DNA of 44,387 nt from JACJYC01 sp964558465 (GCA_964558465.1 CAZLEF010000059.1:1-44387); one strand, 5' to 3'. Numbered from the stretch's first letter, positions 1-8,028 are shown. Numbers and translations: made by a program. Notes: generated by a model not told the origin, from the sequence alone.

Positions 1-103
1 GTTGATTTGTTGATTTGTTGATTTGTTGATTTGTTGATTTGTTGATTTGTTGATGCGAACGGCAACCATCGAATCAACGCATCAACAAATCAACGCATCA
101 ACA
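1..103. repeat. 8-bp tandem array with inverted partner
   Basis: Six perfect copies of GTTGATTT fill 1-48, followed by the variant GTTGATGC (49-56). At 72-103 the complementary sequence returns as four 8-bp units alternating AATCAACG and CATCAACA, so the two arrays can pair into a long hairpin. It lies upstream of the tRNA promoter and holds no credible gene. It could act as a terminator for a gene left of the window. The array may continue past the left edge. Confidence 0.8.
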
Positions 104-160
104 ACAATGACCAGTTGTCCGCCAAATATTTGCTCTGCGCAGAAAAAGTTGCCGGGGCCA

Positions 161-191
161 TTGCGGAATAAGCGCGAAGTTTGTATTTTTG
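161..191 (+). promoter_or_regulatory. Promoter of the tRNA-Val/tRNA-Pro locus
   Basis: TATTTTTG at 184-191 fits the Bacteroidota -7 consensus TAnnTTTG. A TTG at 161-163 lies 20 nt upstream, where the -33 element is expected. It points to the tRNA genes about 100 bp downstream. Nothing else was seen between 104 and 291. The assignment rests on consensus matching only. Confidence 0.5.
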
Positions 192-291
192 CGACCGCTT
201 TTAAAATCCGAAGGGATTCATGTACAGCGATGGTTCCGGGGGCAGTTCAAAGACGGATCAATTCCCCGGTTCCTCGATTCTTCAATTTTGC

Positions 292-366
292 GGGTGTTTA
301 GCTCAGTTGGTTTAGAGCGCCGCCTTGACAGGGCGGAGGTCACTGGTTCGAATCCTGTAACACCCA
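292..366 (+). tRNA. tRNA-Val (anticodon GAC)
   Basis: A 75-nt cloverleaf folds with acceptor stem 292-298/359-365, discriminator A366, a paired D-arm, and a CCGCC/GGCGG anticodon stem around loop TTGACAG, which gives anticodon GAC. CCA is not encoded. The T-stem reads ACTGG (342-346) against CCTGT (354-358), leaving one T-T mismatch between 344 and 356. It lies directly upstream of the tRNA-Pro copies and probably shares their promoter. Confidence 0.93.
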
Positions 367-414
367 CGCCGCCTTCCGAAGCTCTGAAAAAAAGAGCGAA
401 GAAGTGCAGTTCTT

Positions 415-463
415 CGGGGTGTAGCTCAGCCCGCCACGCCCAAAGCGTGGACGGCTGGGGGCC
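415..463 (+). pseudogene. Broken tRNA-Pro copy (5' half)
   Basis: The sequence repeats the first 19 nt of the intact tRNA-Pro at 489. The next 10 nt of the D-arm are replaced by a 17-bp palindrome plus A. The anticodon loop region then resumes (to 463) before the copy breaks off, with no T-arm or acceptor 3' strand. The D-stem partner GAGT is missing, so no cloverleaf can form. The same altered D-arm appears in two more copies at 14307 and 14760. Confidence 0.85.
434..450. repeat. 17-bp palindrome CCACGC-N5-GCGTGG (copy 1)
   Basis: Stem CCACGC, 5-nt loop CCAAA, stem GCGTGG. It replaces part of the D-arm of the tRNA-Pro pseudogene. Other copies in the window keep the same 6-5-6 geometry. Confidence 0.85.
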
Positions 464-488
464 ATCCCTCTTTGATATATTTATTCTT

Positions 489-562
489 CGGGGTGTAGCT
501 CAGCCCGGTAGAGTCCACGGCTGGGGGCCGTGTGGCCGCAGGTTCAAATCCTGTCACCCCGA
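489..562 (+). tRNA. tRNA-Pro (anticodon GGG), integration target
   Basis: A complete 74-nt cloverleaf: acceptor CGGGGTG (489-495) with CACCCCG (555-561), discriminator A562, D-stem GCTC/GAGT, anticodon stem CACGG/CCGTG around loop CTGGGGG (anticodon GGG), T-stem GCAGG/CCTGT. The C1-G72 pair is typical of bacterial tRNA-Pro. CCA is not encoded. The last 22 nt lie inside the attL repeat, so the island rebuilds the 3' end of the gene on integration and the tRNA stays intact. Confidence 0.96.
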
Positions 563-564
563 CA
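541..564. other. attL, left attachment site of the island
   Basis: This 24-bp segment covers the T-loop to the 3' end of tRNA-Pro. It recurs at 13941-13964 with one mismatch (A547 against C13947). The perfect shared core is ATCCTGTCACCCCGACA. A tRNA 3' end repeated next to a tyrosine integrase is the classic mark of site-specific integration. Confidence 0.88.
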
Positions 565-570
565 GTCTTT

Positions 571-611
571 AAGCGTAAGTATTTGTATATCAAATATTTA
601 CGCTTTTTTAT
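571..611 (+). terminator. Island-borne terminator behind tRNA-Pro
   Basis: A 15-bp stem, 571-585 with 591-605 and one G-T wobble, is followed by a T-rich tail (604-610). It starts nine bases after the tRNA and seven bases inside the island, so the mobile element itself supplies a terminator for its host tRNA. The native terminator now lies at 13968. Confidence 0.75.
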
Positions 612-690
612 TTTTTGTGTTTTGTTGTTTTGTTAGTCGTTTAACTGGTTTTTCTTTGATTTTGCCGGATTAGGGAGCTTTTAGGCTGGT

Positions 691-1950
691 CTACAAAAAC
701 GACGGCGGCTTAATATCCGGCCTTTCCACATTCAAAGCATGAATCAGGTCATTCAGCGCCTTTTCAAATTTCGTTTCATCTTGCCATTGTTTGAAATCAC
801 CGATTACATACCGGCGAACTTCCTCCCCTTTGGCCCCATTCCAGGAAAAAACGTAGTCATCGATGGTAATGGGAATGAGCAGGTTAATCCTTTGGCCCCG
901 CTCTTTGAATAGCTCCCTTTCTTTTTTCAGGACCCGGTCCAATTCCCGGTCCACCCACCAACTTTCAGTGAGCGATTCTTTGGAGCAAACCAAAATCATT
1001 TTGTCATAATATTGAATTCCTTTTGAGATGCTTTCGTACAGGTCATCTCCGGGTTTCATTTTCTTTTCATCAAAGAAAACGTTTACACCTTTGGCAATCA
1101 AGGCTTCGTATAGTTTGCGGGCAAATTCTTTGTTTTTCCAGGAATGAGACAAAAACGAAGGAAAAAAGGTTAAGGAATCACTGTAAAAATCGGGCAGGTA
1201 ATCAATATAAAGCTCTGGTAAACCAATTTTTAGCAGAAATGATTTAGGGATGTTTTTTGAGGCCTTCAAGGTTTGGAAGTCTATCACACAGGGGGAATGA
1301 ACTTCGACTGTTTCCAAACCGATACAAGTACCTAATTCCGCTAAACCAAATATGGTATGCCCTATTTGAGAATTATTCAGGTTGGCGTCGACCAGGTTGG
1401 CTCCGGTCAGGTTGGCTCCGGACAGATCGGCGTCGGTCAGATCGGCTCCGGTCAGTTTAGCTCCAGACAGGTCGGCGTCGATCAGATTGGCTCCGGTCAG
1501 ATCGGCTCCGGTCAGTTTAGCTCCAGAGAGGTTGGCTTCGATCAGATCGGCTCCGGTCAGGTTGGCTTCGGTCAGGTCGGCTCCAGACAGGTCGGCGTCG
1601 ATCAGATCGGCTCCGGTCAGGTTGGCTTCGGTCAGGTCGGCTCCAGATAGGTCGGCTTTAAACAGGTTGGCGTCGATCAGGTTGGCTCCGGTCAGGTTGG
1701 CTTGGTACAGGTCGGCTTGGTACAGTTGGGCTCCGAATAGGTTGGCTCCGAACAGGTCGGCTCCGTTTAGGTAGGCTCTGTTTAGGTCGGCTCCTGTCAG
1801 GTCGGCTCCTGTCAGGTCGGCTCCGGCCAGGTCGGCTCCGGTCAGGTCGGCCCTGAATAAGTCAGGTTTAATAAATTTTTCCTTTTTCCACCATTTATTC
1901 CATTTTTCAACCCCCGATTTCAGTATTTTTAGATGTTCTTCATTCGCCAT
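691..1950 (-). CDS. Pentapeptide-repeat protein with C-terminal TIR domain
   Basis: This 419-aa protein has three parts. Residues 1-31 form a charged, Trp-rich lead. Residues 32-191 are 32 uninterrupted pentapeptides of A(D/N)LxG type, which fold as a right-handed square helix. Residues 262-408 form a TIR domain containing FLSHSWKNKEFA, a DEKKMKPGD loop and the WWVDREL helix; E336 is the likely NADase glutamate. The linker at 198-255 (GLETVEVHSP, a TL-K-S-K-IP pattern, FL..G.P) resembles a known pentapeptide-TIR architecture. TIR domains in bacterial defence commonly cleave NAD+, so an abortive-infection role is likely but inferred. No signal peptide or membrane segment is seen. It is the outermost island gene, 37 bp after the DUF5681-like gene and probably cotranscribed with it. 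Confidence 0.88.
   Translation of the reverse strand: MANEEHLKILKSGVEKWNKWWKKEKFIKPDLFRADLTGADLAGADLTGADLTGADLNRAYLNGADLFGANLFGAQLYQADLYQANLTGANLIDANLFKADLSGADLTEANLTGADLIDADLSGADLTEANLTGADLIEANLSGAKLTGADLTGANLIDADLSGAKLTGADLTDADLSGANLTGANLVDANLNNSQIGHTIFGLAELGTCIGLETVEVHSPCVIDFQTLKASKNIPKSFLLKIGLPELYIDYLPDFYSDSLTFFPSFLSHSWKNKEFARKLYEALIAKGVNVFFDEKKMKPGDDLYESISKGIQYYDKMILVCSKESLTESWWVDRELDRVLKKERELFKERGQRINLLIPITIDDYVFSWNGAKGEEVRRYVIGDFKQWQDETKFEKALNDLIHALNVERPDIKPPSFL
1378..1857 (-). repeat. 15-bp coding repeat of the pentapeptide array
   Basis: About 32 imperfect 15-bp units encode the pentapeptides of the TIR protein. The low divergence between neighbouring units at DNA level makes copy-number change by slippage or recombination plausible, always in frame because each unit is five codons. 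Confidence 0.8.
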
Positions 1951-1987
1951 AATAAACAGATTTTAGGGGTTACTTGCTTTTTCTTAC

Positions 1988-2239
1988 CTACCAATCCACC
2001 CCCAAAGGCTCTCCAATAGTATGAGGTATGGGTTCCACCTTGGGAAGTACATACCCTGCCAGTTTGATCACTATTTCGATCCGCTCTTTGGGTGAAAGTT
2101 GCTCCAGGGTTTCCGGCAGGGCTTGTAGTTCGTTGTAAACAATTTCCTTCAGGGTGTCCCTTAGTTCCCTGGTCACCCGGTTTTGGGCTCCTTTCGGCCT
2201 GCCTGTCGGGTTGCCGCTGGTTCCTTTTTGATAGGCCAT
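1988..2239 (-). CDS. Small DUF5681-like protein
   Basis: An 83-aa protein that opens with a basic, Gly-rich GNPTGRPKGAQN motif typical of DUF5681-type proteins, which often occur in phages and mobile elements. The rest is mostly helical (residues 22-68) with an acidic, Leu-rich character. No enzyme motif is visible. It lies between the restriction-modification gene and the TIR gene on the same strand. Upstream at 2284-2328 are three 11-bp repeats and a small hairpin. A DNA-binding or regulatory role is possible from the basic motif, but this is a guess. Confidence 0.7.
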   Translation of the reverse strand: MAYQKGTSGNPTGRPKGAQNRVTRELRDTLKEIVYNELQALPETLEQLSPKERIEIVIKLAGYVLPKVEPIPHTIGEPLGVDW

Positions 2240-2283
2240 TGACTTTGTTTTTACGTTGTTATTTCCTTGTTTGCCCGGTGGTG

Positions 2284-2328
2284 TTATTTCACTGTTATTT
2301 CACTGTTATTTCACTGTTTTTTACAGTG
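2284..2328. repeat. Three 11-bp iterons plus hairpin
   Basis: TTATTTCACTG is repeated three times head to tail (2284-2294, 2295-2305, 2306-2316). The last CACTG pairs with CAGTG at 2324-2328 across a T-rich loop. The 11-bp spacing puts each copy on the same face of the helix, as in operator arrays or iterons. It lies in the gap between the end of the restriction-modification gene and the start of the DUF5681-like gene, so it may be an operator, a terminator or a replication site. Confidence 0.75.
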
Positions 2329-2368
2329 GATTGCAATTCAGCATCCTATTAAAATGCCTGGTTTGTTT

Positions 2369-5116
2369 TCAGGGTTTTCCGGCTTTTTTCTTTTTCCCTT
2401 CCTCCTTAAACATGGGCGCGGTGTATTCCTCATATAACCCAAATAAATACTCGATCCGGCTTAGCTCGCTGGTAAAAGGTTGGGGGCGGTAACATTGATC
2501 CACCGCTTTGTCCAGGGCCTGGTGGGCTCTGACCAGGTCGGGCGGCATGGTGACCGGGTCGTAAAGATCGGCCAGGCTGCTGTTGGGGTATTTGGCGCGG
2601 GTGTCTAATACAGATTGGGCAGCTTGTTCTACTTTGTTTTTTTGGGCGTCAGTTGGATTTAGGGGAAATGGGTAATTATTGTAAACAATTGAGTTTGAAT
2701 AACTATAATCACTTTTCAGTCTCCCACAAGTATATTTTACCCAACTGTTGTGAGATATCGAAGATAGAACACCAAATAAATATATGCTAGCACCTGGTAT
2801 CATTTGCACCTTATTGCTGGCGATTGTTTGGCTCTGAACAAAAACCATTGGAATATATAGCCGCTTCTCCGATGAAACTTCGGGAACGGCTAAATAGTCT
2901 TGGCCAGAATGCGCTATTTGTGCAAATAATGTTGGTGTTTGAGCAAATTTTCTAGTAGAGACGGCTTTACTTGATAATCTAAATTTTTTAACTTCTTCAA
3001 TACGTTTTATAATTTCGGGAAGATTTTTTAATTCGGATGGGGTTATATTTATTAACCAAAGACAAAACCTTTCTTTATTATTTAACATCTCGTAGCCGCC
3101 TATAAATTTTCTGATCCATTTAATAGCTTCCGGTTCTTTTTCAAGCAGATTGTCCTTTTCTTCTTTGTTCATCAGCAAGTAACCTCCGTCCCTTGGCTGG
3201 TTTCCCCAAACCATACGAGGAACATTACAAATTGGTTCTTTTCTTGGTATAATGAAAATATTTTTAGCATCTATTAGGTAAGGGTTAATATTTTTAACTT
3301 TTAACACAAATGGTTCCTTTTTTATGTCTTGATAATCAAATAATAGTTTTTCCGCAGCACTTTCTGTCCCAAAGCCAATAATTACGCAGTGTACTGCTGC
3401 TTTCCCTCTTGCTTCATTATCCCATTTAAATGTTCGATGGGCAAAATGGATTTTAATATCTAAACCGTTAATTAAATGTGGCCATAAAATCCCAACATGT
3501 TCACCTTGAGTTATTGAGTTCGTTGAAACAAAAGCAACCCTAATATTAGAGTTTTGAATATATTTTGAAGCAATGAAATACCAACAAGAAACGTAATCTA
3601 AAATACCAGCTCCTTTAGTTGTTCCAAAAACATGATCAACGTCTTTCCTTTGTTCTTCCCCCATCCACATAGCCCCCACAAACGGCGGATTTCCCAAAAT
3701 ATAACTTAATTTATCTTTGGGTACAATCTCCGACCAATCCAACCGCAAAGCATTTCCATGAACAATTTTAGCCGATTTCGTCAACGGCAGCCTCACAAAA
3801 TACTGTCCAAACTCCTCCGAAACCTTCATGTTCATTTGGTGGTCAATCAACCACATAGCTACTTCCGCAATCCTGGCCGGAAATTCATCGTATTCGATCC
3901 CGGCAAACTGGTCCACATCCACTTTGATAATTTCCCGGACATCCAGAAAACCCTGGCCGCCTTTGTTCAGCTCGCGCAGGATCAGGATTTCCAGTTGCCG
4001 CAATTCCCGGTAAGAAATGATCAGGAAATTGCCGCAACCGCAGGCAGGGTCCAGAAAGTGCAGGGAAGCGATTTTGTTGTGCAGTTCGTTCAATCGGTTC
4101 CGGTTGCCTTTTGCCTTTTCAAATTCGGTGTACAGGTCATCCAGAAAAAGCGGTTTAATAACCTTTTGGATGTTCTTTTCTGAGGTGTAGTGTGCGCCCA
4201 GATTGCGGCGTTCGGTGGGGTTCATTACGGCTTGGAACATGGAACCAAAAATGGCCGGGGAAATATTGCCCCAATCCAGCCCGCAGGCCTCCAGCAACAT
4301 TTCCCTCATTTTGCTGTCAAATCCGGCAGGCGGCAAGGTCTCCTCAAAAAGTTTGCCGTTGACAAACGGAAAAGCAGCCAGGTTTTCGTCCAGGTTCTTC
4401 AGCCTTTGTTCCCTGGGAGTGTTCAAGGTATGGAATATCGTTCCCAAGTGCATAGCCAGGTCGCTGCCGTCGGGATGGGTGCGCAAGTCCAGATATTCCC
4501 AAAAGGTACCTTTTTCAAAAATACCGGTATCATCGGCAAACAGGCAGAACAACAGGCGGACCAGATACAATTCCAGTACGTGGCCGGTATAGCCGATCTC
4601 CTCCAGACGGTCATGTAACCGGCCCATCAATTCGGCGGCTTTGATGTTGACGGGGTCTTCCTCTTTATACGCCCGTTTTTCATACCCCGCCATAAACCCG
4701 AACAAATGCACCTGGCCTGCAAATTCCCTCAATTCAAATTCCGCCATTGACCCGCTGTCCAGATCGTACAACCGGAACCGCTGAAAATCTGAAACCAGAA
4801 TGTATTTGGGTAATTCGTGTTCTTTCAGTCCGGGGAAATAGTCTTTGGCCTGTTGAAAGGCTTTGTCCAGGCTTTTGCCTCTGGACTTATGTTCAACCAG
4901 GATCACGCCTTTCCAAAGCAGGTCAATAAACCCCTGTTTTTCATCCGCCTTTCTGACTGCTGTTTCAAAAGTGGCTACCCTCCGGCGGGAAATGCCGAAC
5001 ACGTTAAAGAAGTCATCCCAAAAGGATTTGGCTTCCGCGTCTTCGCTGCTTTCGTGTTCCCATTCTTTGGAAAAGGAAATGGCGCGGCTTTTAATCTCGT
5101 TCCAGCTTAGGGGCAT
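2369..5116 (-). CDS. Type IIL (MmeI-like) restriction-modification enzyme
   Basis: This 915-aa protein is close to the 919 aa of MmeI and has its layout. The N-terminal nuclease shows D65-X9-E75-X-K77, the spacing known for MmeI. A helical spacer leads to LGAHYTS (306-312), SAM motif I DPACGCGNF (356-364) and motif IV NPPF (476-479) of an N6-adenine methyltransferase. A target-recognition region follows (about 480-825) and a C-terminal helical domain. Such single-chain enzymes cut outside their site and protect by methylating one strand, so no separate methyltransferase or specificity gene is needed, and none is present. The part encoding the target-recognition region (about 2640-3730) looks clearly more AT-rich than the rest, suggesting domain exchange. 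The recognition sequence cannot be predicted by eye. Confidence 0.92.
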   Translation of the reverse strand: MPLSWNEIKSRAISFSKEWEHESSEDAEAKSFWDDFFNVFGISRRRVATFETAVRKADEKQGFIDLLWKGVILVEHKSRGKSLDKAFQQAKDYFPGLKEHELPKYILVSDFQRFRLYDLDSGSMAEFELREFAGQVHLFGFMAGYEKRAYKEEDPVNIKAAELMGRLHDRLEEIGYTGHVLELYLVRLLFCLFADDTGIFEKGTFWEYLDLRTHPDGSDLAMHLGTIFHTLNTPREQRLKNLDENLAAFPFVNGKLFEETLPPAGFDSKMREMLLEACGLDWGNISPAIFGSMFQAVMNPTERRNLGAHYTSEKNIQKVIKPLFLDDLYTEFEKAKGNRNRLNELHNKIASLHFLDPACGCGNFLIISYRELRQLEILILRELNKGGQGFLDVREIIKVDVDQFAGIEYDEFPARIAEVAMWLIDHQMNMKVSEEFGQYFVRLPLTKSAKIVHGNALRLDWSEIVPKDKLSYILGNPPFVGAMWMGEEQRKDVDHVFGTTKGAGILDYVSCWYFIASKYIQNSNIRVAFVSTNSITQGEHVGILWPHLINGLDIKIHFAHRTFKWDNEARGKAAVHCVIIGFGTESAAEKLLFDYQDIKKEPFVLKVKNINPYLIDAKNIFIIPRKEPICNVPRMVWGNQPRDGGYLLMNKEEKDNLLEKEPEAIKWIRKFIGGYEMLNNKERFCLWLINITPSELKNLPEIIKRIEEVKKFRLSSKAVSTRKFAQTPTLFAQIAHSGQDYLAVPEVSSEKRLYIPMVFVQSQTIASNKVQMIPGASIYLFGVLSSISHNSWVKYTCGRLKSDYSYSNSIVYNNYPFPLNPTDAQKNKVEQAAQSVLDTRAKYPNSSLADLYDPVTMPPDLVRAHQALDKAVDQCYRPQPFTSELSRIEYLFGLYEEYTAPMFKEEGKKKKAGKP

Positions 5117-5286
5117 AAGATCAGTTTTTGCAAAAGAAACAAAATTATTTGATTTTGCCGGTATTTGGGTAACGGTGAGGCTGAATATATGGAAAAATTA
5201 AATCTGAATGGATGGTTTGGCAAATGGTATCAATCCAACTTTAAAAACAGTAGGCCTTTCCTCCCCCCTTTATGGACCCCAAAAAC

Positions 5287-6483
5287 TCATTCGCTCTTGT
5301 ATTTTTTCATTTCAAGGAGGTAGGCTGCTTTTTCCTCATCTGTGGCTTTTTGAAATTGGGCTTCCCTCCACCAATCCACAACCGGCAATCCGGTTTCCTG
5401 GTCGCAAAGCTCCCCTTTGGTGTTTCGGCTCCAGCCTTGGGGTAAGGATTCGGTTTTTTGAATAGGCGCGGGTTCCGGTTCCAGGTTAGTAAAATAGTCG
5501 GCCACGTCGTAGCCGTCGGTGTATTCCGATTCATCGGCGTATTGTTCCAACAGATCCGAACAAGCAACCTTGAATCCAACCAGACGCAATTGTCTGGCTT
5601 TCCGGTTCCATTCCTCAAAAGCCCTTTGTCCAGCGTCCGGGTATAGGATCAATTCCCGATCCTTTACCACTTCCAGCCGTTGGGCGTTAAGGTTGGATAA
5701 ACTGCCAACAGCCAACCAAAGCAGATCCGGTTCATGGTGGGTCATTATAACGGCAGTCTTTGCGCTTTCTACGATTCCAACGAGTTTTCCTTCGCTTCCC
5801 GGCAGCAATTGAAGGCCAAAGGGTACCGGGTATTTAGGGGCGTTTTCCGTATAGTCGGTTAGCCAGGCCGGAAGGGGGCTATTTTGTCTTATGCGGCGTT
5901 TTTTTAGTGCGGAATGCATCCAACTTGCCCGACGTCCTTTGCTTCCATCCTGGACGGTGTATTTAACGGTTTTACCCGTCTTTGAATTGTAGTTGATCAC
6001 CTGGGCGGCAAAAGGTTGACGACCCGGCCCCATGATCCAAAAAACCGTACTACCCGGCCATAAATCGTTATTGGTTCCAATGCAAAACCGGCGGCGCAAA
6101 TCCTGGGCGGCTTCACTGCCAAGGGTGGCGGCCAGGTATTGGACAAAATTGCAAGGCTGTCCGGTCAATGATTCATCCACGGCCCATTGGGGTAAAACAT
6201 GGGGCGTTTTGGGTGCCGGAAGTTCGCAAGCCGTCTGCCAGGCTTTCGACTTGCGCCAATCCTCAATCCGATGGGCGGAGGCGTCCGGGTTATCAGCATA
6301 AAACAAGCGCGGCGGGTAATGGTATCCGCATTGTTCAATCCGGTTACATTTCCCAACGTCGGGCGCTATATATTGGCCATTCTCCAGAATGTACCGGGTG
6401 AATTGTCGGGCCTGATTGCATTGCGGGCAGGTGTGTCGGGTTGCCGGTCCCTTGTATTTTTCCAATTGCGGAAAGCGATTCAT
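5287..6483 (-). CDS. DUF6371 protein, Toprim-like primase
   Basis: A 398-aa protein with an N-terminal zinc-binding Cys set (C19, C22, C46, C52) in the DUF6371 pattern, where a GKCNR..QCGYHY stretch follows the first CPQC. Around residues 235-290 the sequence VGIVESAKTAVI and the later LILYPDAG look like the glutamate and aspartate motifs of a Toprim fold, as in CHC2-type primases. DUF6371 proteins are common in Bacteroidota mobile elements. It follows the D5-type helicase by 31 bp on the same strand, so the two probably form the replication module. Primase activity is inferred. Confidence 0.8.
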   Translation of the reverse strand: MNRFPQLEKYKGPATRHTCPQCNQARQFTRYILENGQYIAPDVGKCNRIEQCGYHYPPRLFYADNPDASAHRIEDWRKSKAWQTACELPAPKTPHVLPQWAVDESLTGQPCNFVQYLAATLGSEAAQDLRRRFCIGTNNDLWPGSTVFWIMGPGRQPFAAQVINYNSKTGKTVKYTVQDGSKGRRASWMHSALKKRRIRQNSPLPAWLTDYTENAPKYPVPFGLQLLPGSEGKLVGIVESAKTAVIMTHHEPDLLWLAVGSLSNLNAQRLEVVKDRELILYPDAGQRAFEEWNRKARQLRLVGFKVACSDLLEQYADESEYTDGYDVADYFTNLEPEPAPIQKTESLPQGWSRNTKGELCDQETGLPVVDWWREAQFQKATDEEKAAYLLEMKKYKSE

Positions 6484-6500
6484 AGCAAAATGGTTTTGCT

Positions 6501-6544
6501 AAAAAAATGTTTTTTCAACGGTCACTTGCGTCACTTGCGTCACC
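6501..6544 (-). repeat. 9-bp direct repeats, inverted partner of 12444-12486
   Basis: On the minus strand the 3' end of the helicase gene holds AGTGACGCA-type 9-bp direct repeats, which encode its last residues GDASDASDR, followed by a poly-A stretch and CATTTTT. Nearly the same sequence occurs in the opposite orientation at 12444-12486. Possible roles are replication iterons or recombination sites. Confidence 0.65.
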
Positions 6545-7966
6545 TTTTCTACAAAACACGACTTGCCCGATGTTGCGCTTTTCGGTAGGGAAAGCCTGGT
6601 TTCTCAACCGTTCTGCAAATTTCCGGATGCTCAAAGCCCTGAATCCGCTATCCAGGCAATAAGCTTTGTATTCCTGGTAAAACTCTTTTAACTGCCTAGG
6701 CGAATCATTGGCAGGTTTATATCCTGCATCGTCCACAAAGGCCCAAACGCTATCCGATTCCTGTTTGTAGCGTTCCAGCATTTCCCGTGTCTTTGCGCAT
6801 TCGGAGAATTTGCCATTTTCCAACAACCGGCGGAGCCCGGCCAGGACCCAATTAAAAACCCCAGGCAATTCGGTAAGGATAATCCGATCAGCCAAACTTG
6901 GGTCTCTTTCATTTTCAGGTATAGTGACATCAAAAGGCACGATAAGAAATCGCCTGAAATAGGCTTCATTGTGTTCTACTTCCCGGGGTAATTCGTTGCA
7001 ATTGAATGCAAGTTTTGCGTAATCGGTCATCATAAAGCTGTTGCCGTACTTCAGGCGAGCTTGGATCGGTTCACCGCTTGCCAGAGCCTTCAATTGGTCG
7101 GCATCGATCCCGGCGCGGATCTCGCTTCCGTAGTTCAAAAGCTTGTTGACAATTTGGGCGCGGTTGTGTTCTTCGCTTAGACTGGCCAGGGAATAATTGG
7201 AAATGTTTTCACGCCCCAGCATGGCGTTGATCACCTCAAAAAAAACGGATTTGCCGTTGGCCCCACTTCCGTAAAGCAGCAATAGTTTTTCCAGTTTGAA
7301 CCCGGATATTCCCCGGGTAAAAATATATCCGATGTATTCTGCCAAAACTTCCCGGGCGGACGGATCAGGCAACACGCGCTCCAGATAGCGGTCAAAAGTG
7401 GGACAGGTAGCGTCTTTGTTATGATCGAAAGGCAGCATATACCGGAGGAAATCACCGGCATTATGGGGACGCAATCGTTGGCGGTTGCGGTTAATCTCAA
7501 AAGTGCCGTTTGCCAGGTTCACTAAAACGACCTCCCTTTCAGATTCCGGAACAGGCAGGACAGCGGCGGAAAGGAACTGTTTGAAAAGCTTATCCCTGAA
7601 TTCATAGTAACGGCTTTCCAGGACGCTGTACCCCATTTTTTCGGCGGCTTCGCCTAAGAAGGTTTTCAGTTCGTCTTTGTCAATCGATTCCCAAAACTTG
7701 CCGTTATAGCAATAGATAAAATCGAATTGGCGGCAAAGATTCCATTGTTTGGCTTGGGCGGCCTCCAATACCTTTTCCACAGTCAGGACCAGGATATGTT
7801 TTTGTTTTATCTGGCCTTCGCCCTCGGAAACGTTCAGTTCCTCGTTAAAATTTAACTCCGGCAAACCGGCCAGCAATTGGGCCAAAATTTCCTTGGTGGA
7901 AAGGGTTGCCATTCTGATTTTTTGCCGTTGTTGGTCGGCCTTCAAAGCGTTTCTATCAATTGTCAT
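6515..7966 (-). CDS. P4/D5-type primase-helicase
   Basis: This 483-aa protein has a D5_N-like region (about 140-220, including MLPFDHN, CPTFDRYLERVLPD and the EYIGYIF helix). A superfamily 3 helicase core follows, with Walker A GSGANGKS at 233-240 and the FRRFLIVPFD segment at 338-347, a likely arginine finger. These are marks of phage and plasmid replication helicases of the P4 alpha/D5 class. A full primase domain is not evident; the next gene may supply it. The gene ends in the 9-bp repeats described at 6501. Upstream is a perfect 21-bp dyad (8029-8049) that may control it. Confidence 0.88.
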   Translation of the reverse strand: MTIDRNALKADQQRQKIRMATLSTKEILAQLLAGLPELNFNEELNVSEGEGQIKQKHILVLTVEKVLEAAQAKQWNLCRQFDFIYCYNGKFWESIDKDELKTFLGEAAEKMGYSVLESRYYEFRDKLFKQFLSAAVLPVPESEREVVLVNLANGTFEINRNRQRLRPHNAGDFLRYMLPFDHNKDATCPTFDRYLERVLPDPSAREVLAEYIGYIFTRGISGFKLEKLLLLYGSGANGKSVFFEVINAMLGRENISNYSLASLSEEHNRAQIVNKLLNYGSEIRAGIDADQLKALASGEPIQARLKYGNSFMMTDYAKLAFNCNELPREVEHNEAYFRRFLIVPFDVTIPENERDPSLADRIILTELPGVFNWVLAGLRRLLENGKFSECAKTREMLERYKQESDSVWAFVDDAGYKPANDSPRQLKEFYQEYKAYCLDSGFRALSIRKFAERLRNQAFPTEKRNIGQVVFCRKGDASDASDR

Positions 7967-8028
7967 AACTCAAAAATTTGACGGTGAAAGAATCTAAATT
8001 TGGTTTGGCAGGCAAAAAGAAATCTCTT

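Noticed and set aside
415..463. Second functional tRNA-Pro
   Set aside because: The D-stem, the T-arm and the acceptor 3' strand are missing.
1378..1857. Regular 15-bp repeats resembling a CRISPR or minisatellite
   Set aside because: They are in frame and encode pentapeptides of the TIR protein, with no spacers.
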